NCBI GenBank assembly: GCA_037176845.1
Contig: JAYKXP010000059.1
Coordinates: 248,001 to 312,000, forward strand
Length of the DNA: 64,000 bases
DNA from: Paramarasmius palmivorus
Lineage: Eukaryota; Basidiomycota; Agaricomycetes; Agaricales; Marasmiaceae
Reading direction: 5' to 3'
The translations under genes were made by a program, and so were the position numbers. Shown in pieces: positions 56,401 to 64,000 of this stretch. A model generated the notes under the pieces. The model was given only the letters and a program-made list of their open reading frames with translations, made no database searches and was not told the origin of the DNA. Within the stretch, counting starts at the first letter, position 1. Every line of letters starts with the position of its first letter.

Positions 56401-57899
56401 CGTGGCGGATACGAACACATGAAGAGCAAGGAAGATGAAATCTCGGTTCTTTCTTCCTTTGCGTTCGGAATGCCGTTGGCCGAGAGCGAGATTGAGGGTT
56501 CCGGGATAGCGAGGATTTACAAAAGACGTGTACTTGGATCCTGTAGAGCATAACTATCATTAGCGATTGGCATACCCAGGCGAAAAGCTTACCTCGATGC
56601 TCTTCCTGACGCATACATCCATTCATCGTGTGTTCGACCACCTGCTCTGGGCTTTCAGGTTGACGCTTTGGACGTGGGTACCTGAGAAGAAGTAGAAGTC
56701 AGAACGAAAATGAAGCATAACGAGGTGACAAAAACATACTCTAGAGACCAAAACCGGAAAGCCTTCGTTGTCGAGCCAGAACCGACAATGCTCGCTGGAC
56801 ACCTGGAACCGAGCGGTGGTTGTTAGAGGCAAAACTACCAGGTTCACATCGTTGGTTCTTGAATGAAAGATATGATAACTAAGGTCCCCGTTAGGACCGA
56901 ACACCGCGAACTTGAAGAACCAGAAGTCGAGACTAACCTTTGACCAAACGGATTGCATCGCCAGCTGGCGAAGGTAGAGACTATAGGAAACGCGAGTGTT
57001 CAGGTCCAAGCCGACGTCGAACAGTAGTCCCATGCGCAATGTGATCCAGGTATCCAACTGTCACCCCTTGCTGCTCTTCCCATCCTGTTTTGCGGAGGTA
57101 CCGCGCTCGAAGACAAGGGCGGGTGAAATACGGTGTAGATCTTAAGTCTATAGAGCATGAAAGGATGAGCGAGGGATGAAATGATAAGGAGGTGAAAAGT
57201 ACTCGCATTCGTGAGCCCAGCGAAGTTCGTGCTACCGTTGACTGTTGACAGTAATTTTTGAGTAACTGTGGAGAGGAGAGATGACTGGGGAACGTACCTT
57301 GCTGAGGGATCTATTCGTCCAGATGCTGCCCATCCTAGTTGACGGTATCGGCTGCTGGCGCTGTCTTGAGTGCACTGCGTACGCATCCTCGGCATTCTCA
57401 GAGAGAACTTGTCGTCGATGCTGAGTATTCGGTGGTTATGAGCGATCCAGGTTAACGAGAAAATCGAAGGCCAAGATTTCCTCTTGTAGATCTTGCACTT
57501 GAGTCGTCGAAAGAGCAGGAGGAGGACACGGACGGGAATCGAATGTTAATGGGCGGGAGAAGGCGGAGCAAGTGACGCGTCTCCTCGCGTCTCTCATCTC
57601 TTGACCACAATCATCCCCAGTCAGCCTTTTCACCTCCATCATTCATGTTAAGCCTATCATTGTGAATTGGGCAGGATTTGAAGCTTGAAGGTGAGTCCCG
57701 AATTTTTAATTTGTTTTTTACCAACGTTGAATCCCAATGGTGTTTCAGGGTGGTACATTAATGATTACTCAGTCGATGCTCAGATTTAATTCCCCAACGC
57801 CCCCAAAAGCATCGTAATGGGACAAGTCCATCCCGAGTGGTCTAAATCTAAATATTCGTTGCCGCTATCCGAGTTCAGAGTTCTATCGGTACAGCACTA
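53479..57899. other. 4.4 kb with no confidently assignable gene
   Basis: Candidates only. A minus-strand set near 56560-57640 has frames with plausible splice signals and a stretch containing SYHIFHSRTNDVNLVVLPL and SEHCRFWLDNEGFPVLVS that looks protein-like, but I cannot name it. Minus-strand frames at 54851-55330 are His/Thr-rich and probably not coding. A plus-strand stretch at about 53880-54065 keeps short protein-like pieces (GSGSLNLWVDAYNFEAL) interrupted by stops, suggesting a relic just downstream of the lectin gene. Confidence 0.3.
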
Positions 57900-58588
57900 C
57901 TCCAACCTAGGGCTGTTCACCGTATCCGTAGACGGTTACGACCGTACACTTTACGGTAATTTTACGGATACGGCTTTGCACCATCCGTACCGTACACCCG
58001 GAGTTATCAAGTCTCTCGGGGACGGCTACGGTTTGTACGGCCGTACTGTACGGGTTCAGCAAGCGCTCACTAGACGCCCAGTAATAATATGGGTGCGAAG
58101 GCATGATATGTGAGTGTGGAGGCATGTCCGCGTCGGCAACCTAACCTAAGGTGAGGAAAATCAACCACTTAAAACTTTTCCCTTATTGAAGTTGCATTGA
58201 CTCACCTTTGACCTGTCCGAACAACTTTGGAGCATACTATACCTGTTCGAAGAGCGCATATAACTATTGAAAGGTGAGTAGACGCGAGAACCTTGACTTT
58301 TCACTTCGTGTTGGGCTATCTGGGATTTGCCGAACAGTTACGGGTTTCACCGAGGAGCTGCACAGTTGAGTTTTTCCGACTTTCTGGCTTGATTCGGACT
58401 TGAGTTTCGGCCAAATTCACATCTTCCGTACAAACCGTACAAACAGACCGTAAAGACGGACTTAGTCCGTACCGTCTACCGTACCGTACAACTCAAAGGA
58501 ATCTACTCGCCGGTACGGATACGGTAGCCGTACAGCTGTATCTGTTGCCACCGTCTATACGGAGACGGCGTGCAGTCCTACTCCAACC
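57900..58588. mobile_element. Non-autonomous hAT-like element (673 bp) with its 8-bp target duplications
   Basis: The element spans 57908-58580 and is flanked by a perfect 8-bp repeat, CTCCAACC, at 57900-57907 and 58581-58588. The left end TAGGGCTGTTCACCGTATCC and the reverse complement of the right end, TAGGACTGCACGCCGTCTCC, agree at 18 of the first 23 positions. 8-bp duplications and TAGGG/CAGGG ends are hallmarks of the hAT superfamily. No transposase frame is inside. Both subterminal regions are packed with CCGTAC/GTACGG motifs, the kind of short repeats hAT transposases bind. Confidence 0.85.
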
Positions 58589-59173
58589 AGCCTTAGTAAC
58601 CTGCATCGAAGCCGGGACTAATGTTGTTCCCCTGGCATAACTGAATTTTTCTCGGAGCGTGTTACAAAGATTACAGTAAACGTACGGAGACTTTGCAGCA
58701 TGATAAGGATAGGCTCAGCCTTCTGGCTAGGTATGACCTTCCTTGAACCTTGCACTGCTCGTAGTTGAAAGTGATTCTGACAGGCTATCAAGCACGAGGG
58801 ACACTGTCGCGCCCAATAAGTAAATATCTCTTGACGGCAATTGGTACGAACTCGATACGAGACCAGACGGCCAGCCGGAGTATCGTGCCAACACCCACAG
58901 CCGATGCTTCTCTTCTCAATCTTCTCAATGAATGGCAACCAGGAAACTCGGGCATACGTCCGACGCACTCTGGGCTACACTAATTCAGATTGAAGTCAGA
59001 AAGCAAAGCATTCTCAGTCGCTTCACACCTCAGTAAGTCTTTCTTCTTCTAGTTAGTAAGATGTTGATGTCATTGAAATTGCAGGATGGCCGTATATAAG
59101 CCAGTACCAGAGCCCTCAAGCTCTACCAACCGCCTATATCACTAGAAAGCAATGCACACTAGTACCAATTGCA
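58589..59173. other. Promoter region of the NRPS-like gene
   Basis: No gene. A TATATAAG-like string near 59092-59100 lies about 75 bp before the start codon and is a fair TATA-box candidate. Confidence 0.4.
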
Positions 59174-62100
59174 ATGTCAACTCACCCAAATCTCGACATG
59201 CACTACCACCTTCCCGACCTCATCCGCTTTCACTGGGAGCACAATCCCTCTGGACAGATCTATGCATTCCCAGCTGGATCTACCCTCCAGGCAGACACTA
59301 CCGCACCTAGCGTTAGGCCTCTCCCAGAATCTTTCTCCCAAGTCACCTATCTAGAATTTGGCCAAGCCATTCATCGCGCTGCACACCTCATGCGTCCTTC
59401 TCCATCATCAGATGGTCAGGACAACGAAGTAGTCGCCATGCTCGCACACTCTGACACGCTCGTCTACCTTGCAACCGTTATCAGTCTCATGACCGCTGGT
59501 TTCGTCCCACTGCTCATCTCTCTGCGCAATTCCCCCGTCGCTATCGTCAATTTGTTGAAGACCACAGGCTGTCATCAGATCCTTGCCACAAAAGAAACAA
59601 TGAAAAAGTTGCTCGCTTCTGTCAGCGACTATATCTCTTCGTCGGCACCTGACTACTGTCTTGCCGTCGACGAAATCCCATCCCTTCAACAACTCTATCC
59701 ATACCTTGGCCATGAGTTGGCCGAGCATCCATTTAGGCCGTACCCCGAATTGTCAAAGGCTTCTTTTGAGGACACAGCTCTCTACATTCACTCCTCAGGC
59801 TCCACTGGCTTTCCCAAGCCCATTCCTATCACACACCGCAGCGTATGGGGATACACCGCTACATGTCTTCTTCGTGAGCTGAAGGATCATCCTAGTCCCA
59901 TTCGGATGGGAGCCATGGCTATTCCAGCCTTCCATACTCTCGGTTTCGTTCTGCAGATTGTCTATCCATTGTTCGGTTGTATCACCTGTACACTGTTCAT
60001 GCCAGCAGTTCTAGATGTGGAAAACGATGTGCTGGTTATGCCTACACCAACGAACACGTTAGATGTGATGGAGAGGACTGGGACTACGATGACGATTATT
60101 TTCCCAACCTTCTTGCAGATATGGAGCCAAGAAGAGGAGAGTATGAGGAGGTTGAAGAGTTTTGACTATGTAGCATCTGCTGGGGGTCCTTTAGACCAGA
60201 AGAGCGGTATGTTTTGGTCTTTAGATCTTTGATTTACTCACCTACTGAATCTTTTTCATTCATTTAGGTGACACACTCCTAGCCAACTCTGTCAACCTTC
60301 GTACGAGCTATGGTGCAACTGAGTTTGACATGGTCACGCATCTACGACTGCACCCTGGCGACGAAGTTGACTGGATGTGATAGAATTCGATACCTCACGC
60401 ATGGCATTGCGATGGGTTGAAGCTGAAGAAGGTAGAGGCGAGGTTGTATTCTTGTATTCGGAGACTCATGTTCCGGCTGTCTCAAACTTGTCCGACGATG
60501 TCTTGAAGATGTTAGAGGCAGGTTCGCAAGATAACAAGGTTCAGGACTGGGACTATGGGAATGCGGTGCTAAGAAGGAATTTAGACACGGGTATGGTGAT
60601 GGGTTATGCGACAAAGGATATCTGTGAGAGGGATCCTACTAAGCCGTACGTGTTGAATTACTGTATATTGCTTCTCATGACCTAACCTTTGCTTTCACAG
60701 GCATCTTTACCGCCTCGTAGGTCACGTAGACGATGTTCTTATCCACTCGTCTGGTGAAAAGACGGTTCCAGCACCTATGGAAAGTATCATGCTCAGAAAC
60801 CAACACATCAAGAGCCTGGTCGTCTTTGGACATGGAAAAGCTCAGCCGGGTCTTCTTGTGGAGCCTCATGAACATGGCCACAGTATCGAAGAATTCAGAA
60901 ATCTTGTATGGTACGTTGTCTAGGGATTCAATTAGTTTTCGGCAAACTCATATTTTTGTGATCAGGCCTGCAGTCGAGGCTGCAAACGCCATTGCTCCTG
61001 CATTTTCCTGGATTTACAAAGAAATGATTATTACTACTTCGCTTGACCGGCCTCTTCCACGAACGGCGAAGTATACGCTTATCAGGAAGCAGGCGCTGAA
61101 GATGTACGAGAAGGATATCAATGAGTTGTGCATTCTGTTTCTTAGTTCTGCAGCAGCCTACTCACGTGTTTACAGGTACAAAACCATTGAATCCTATGCC
61201 AATGGTTCCTCTGGTGCAACTATAACACCACCTTCCTTGTGGTCCTCGTCTGCCCTATCTGAGTGGCTTATTGCCCAAACTCAGGATATCACCTCGAGGT
61301 CGGAGCCTAGCCTTAGCTATCAAACGAACCTATTCGACTGGGGTATCGACTCGCTTGCTGCAACTATTCTGAGGCTCAGACTGGTCTCGGTGTTGTGTGG
61401 GGTCACTGATGGAGAGAAAGCACTCGCAAAGGTCAATCAAAACACGGTCTATAGATACCCTATGCCTGGAGCATTAGCAGAGTTTATTGTCGGGTGTCTA
61501 CATGGAGAAGGGCAAGATAATGACGAGAAATTGGTGGTGGAAGAGCATGTGAAGGAGATAGAAGAGATGGTGGTCAAGTACTCGGTCAAGCCCACATCAT
61601 CAGCAGCTACAAGATGTATACCTGGAAAGCACACTGTGCTCGTCACTGGTACCACCGGTCAATTGGGTGCGCAGCTGTTATTCGACCTTCTCACCGACCC
61701 TCATGTGACTACCGTGTACGCTCTCAACCGCAGGTCTACGGGAGATATTATAACGAGACAGAAGGCCAAGTTTGACGAGAAGGGACTGGATACTAGTATC
61801 CTCGATGAAGCTTTGACACTCCCCAAGAATGTAGTAAACAATATCGACGGCTCCTGTGTCAAGCAGCGAGCTCGTTTAGTATTCCTTGAAGGCACATCTC
61901 CTGATGACTCCGACGAAGAAACACGAGGAATCTTGCGTTCTGAGATGATGATCCTGATCCATAATGCCTAGAGGTTGGACTTCATCCTCCTGCTTCAAGG
62001 ATTCAAAAGTTCCATCTCGGACTTTAGCAAGTTCGTGTCGTTCATTCAAGGTACCAACGCCAGAATACTCTTCACGTCCTCGATTGGCTCTGCACAGGGT

Positions 62101-62938
62101 TGGATGAAAGAAGGTCGTGTTGAGCCGTTCCCAGAAGAATGTCAAGATGCCAAGTACGCAGTTGGAGCTAGATATGGGGAGTCAAAGTATGTCTGTGAAA
62201 GGGTATGTCACTCATTCTTCCTTTTTCGCAGATGCTTACCCTTGGTACTCACCTACTAGATCCTTAAAAACGCGGGAGTAGACGGTACATCCTTCCGAAT
62301 TGGCCAGATTTCTGGTTGCTCCATCTCACCAGCCTGGTCGTTGACAGACTGGGTTCCTATCATCGTCAAGAGCAGTATCAGCATGGGTATGGTACCCAAT
62401 GCTGTTGGTGTTGTCTCGTGGATACCTGGGACGGTCGTATCACAGGCAATCTTGGACGTTGGTTTCAGCGATATTGCACCATTCGCCATCAATGTTGTCC
62501 ATCCTCGGCCAACGAAGTGGAGTATTGTGATAAAGCAGCTTGTCGATAGCTTGGTCGAGCATGGAAGAGTAGAGCCTGGCAAGGTGGAGATTGTTCCATG
62601 GAGGGATTGGGTGAAGGAATTGGAGAGACTAGCTGACAATCTGGGTGATGTGAAGGCCTTTGAGAATATCGTGAGTGGTTGATTTTCGAGCGAGTCTACA
62701 CTGGTACTGAGATGTCTAATTATAGCCTGCCATCAAGCTCATGTCCTTTTATCGTGGTATGGCCGATGCGGATGGTGCTCATCGACAGGTAGATGGGTAC
62801 GAAGGCGAGGCTGTTGACCTGCCGCCGTTGTCAATTGAGAATGTGAAGAAGTTTTCCAAGGGATTCTGCGAGGCAGGTGCTTTAGAGAAGAAAGATATCG
62901 AAGCGTGGGTGAGGTGGTGGATTGGTGCAGGGCTGTGA
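59174..62938 (+). pseudogene. NRPS-like adenylation-thiolation-reductase gene, broken by a frameshift and a nonsense codon
   Basis: Exons (59174-60206, 60268-60645, 60701-60910, 60966-61127, 61176-62202, 62260-62670, 62726-62938) spell the layout of aminoadipate-reductase-like synthetases. The adenylation domain has the core motif YIHSSGSTGFPKP and, further on, YGATEF. A thiolation domain follows with the phosphopantetheine site LFDWGIDSLAA. Then comes a NAD(P)-binding reductase domain starting VLVTGTTGQLG. Such enzymes activate a carboxylic acid and reductively release it as an aldehyde or alcohol. Two lesions are seen: near 60375-60380 the frame shifts inside the adenylation domain right after DEVDWM. 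At 61969-61971 a TAG stands after HNA, where relatives have a Trp codon. The domains downstream of both breaks are well kept, so loss is probably recent, or these are sequence errors. Confidence 0.85.
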
Positions 62939-64000
62939 AAGTAATAGTTGCGAGATCAGTAGAATTTAGATGCCAGAGTTTGGAGAATAGAGTGTTTAGA
63001 TCTCAACTTTAAGTACTCCAGCATTGCCAAGTCACTGAAAAATCCTTCGAGCAGTGGTACTTTGGAAGGAATTGGCATTCAACTGTATTGTGGTGATTAT
63101 GGAGTGTACAGTGAAATGTAACATGTCTCCGCTGTGAGGGTACCAGAACGAAATCACTGAAAAACAGTCAGTTGTGTTCAGAATCGCACTAGTACATCCT
63201 ACTAAGTACTATATGGACTTGGTATCACTGCTAGGAACCTAGTAGTGCGCATATGACGAAGAATAAGATAGGCATGCACTGCATAGTGAATACTAGCTGC
63301 GCGTGCATAGACGTTGATGTCGTCGTTAGCCCTATATGATTGCGCTAGGATACGCATCGGAACCTGTAGACCGTATCTATACTCTATTATCAGGCTGGAA
63401 CCTTACGAGGACATGCTACTGTACGTGGTAGACTTCCTAGTAGGTCATATGGCTACACTATACTCGCGCTATGGGACATATGAGATGGGATAGTGAACGA
63501 GGACCAACTACCACAGCGTAGAAGGACCCTAGGGGACGAATCAGAGCTATATACCAAATATGGTAGAAGCTGGAGGTGCGAGTCACCTTCAAGAGCAGAG
63601 TTACCTGGATTAGAAATGTCCGAGTAACCGGGTCATCGATACGAGGACCATATGGGAGCTTAACAGCTTTCCATATCGATCGGAATATCCCTCAAGCTTC
63701 GAGTTGGGATTCCTACTGCTAGTACAGACACTAGTGAGGGACATATAGTCCTATAACAAGGGAACAGATAGGATTCTGTTCCAGGACTGTCCTAGGACAT
63801 AGAAAATATAATATAGAACTACAAGGGCATAGAGCCTACCTTCCTCAGATATGAATCCGAAGTGTTTCGGTCGAGATTGGACTCCTAGCAAGTTCCGAGC
63901 GGAATAACTATGTCCTAGCACCGATATCCAAAACGTACCATGCAGAACAGCACCTCCGCGTGCCACTTCCTAGCAACCAAAAAGTAATATGACTCGCAGT
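62939..64000. other. No gene recognised; unusual CTAG/CATATG-rich sequence after about 63180
   Basis: From about 63180 the sequence changes character: it is dense in CCTAG, CTAGG, ACATATG and TAGGA-like words, and open frames are short. This is consistent with an old transposable element running off the window edge. I cannot assign a superfamily. Confidence 0.35.

Overview
The window is nuclear DNA of a filamentous basidiomycete, most likely an agaricomycete mushroom. Almost every recognisable gene is split by short (about 45-75 nt) GT-AG introns. The gene families (KDZ/CxC transposase, LSL-type lectin pore former, NRPS-like A-T-R reductase, expanded atypical G-alpha, F-box families) are those of mushroom genomes. 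I saw no prokaryotic operons, rRNA, tRNA or CRISPR. All homology statements come from reading the sequence and from family knowledge, not from searches.

Left part (1-28.8 kb): a dispersed four-copy family of large unrecognised membrane proteins. It comprises a 3' fragment (about 1.15-1.95 kb), an intact copy (5.69-8.87 kb, +), a copy broken by two frameshifts (15.65-19.05 kb, -), an intact copy (25.15-28.76 kb, +) and a small relic near 24.5 kb. The fragment and first intact copy lie in a roughly 2.2 kb segmental duplication. Between them are a multi-exon agaric-type gene of unknown function (10.9-12.9 kb, -), an atypical G-alpha subunit (19.6-20.8 kb, +) and an ML-domain/NPC2-like lipid-transfer gene (21.7-22.4 kb, -).

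Centre (29.12-49.82 kb): a 20.7 kb DNA transposon of the KDZ class. It is bounded by an 8-bp target duplication (GAATATTT) and about 30-bp imperfect terminal inverted repeats. Its flanks are rejoined, without the insert, in a paralogous segment at 22.5-23.1 kb. Just inside both ends are large arrays of a 38-bp hairpin-forming repeat in opposite orientation. The element holds a complete 7-exon, 941-codon KDZ/CxC transposase gene (-), three F-box genes and several small Cys-rich, basic or coiled-coil genes. Two F-box genes are fired inward from the repeat arrays, and the third has one lone hairpin unit upstream. This is the best candidate in the window for an undescribed system: a large cargo-carrying KDZ element with hairpin-array ends and F-box cargo.

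Right part (49.8-64 kb): a poorly resolved stretch, an apparently intact three-exon LSL/aerolysin-type pore-forming lectin gene (52.3-53.5 kb), a long gene-poor stretch, a non-autonomous hAT element (57.91-58.58 kb) with perfect 8-bp target duplication, and an NRPS-like adenylation-thiolation-reductase gene (59.2-62.9 kb) disabled by a frameshift and a nonsense codon. The last kilobase has no recognisable gene.
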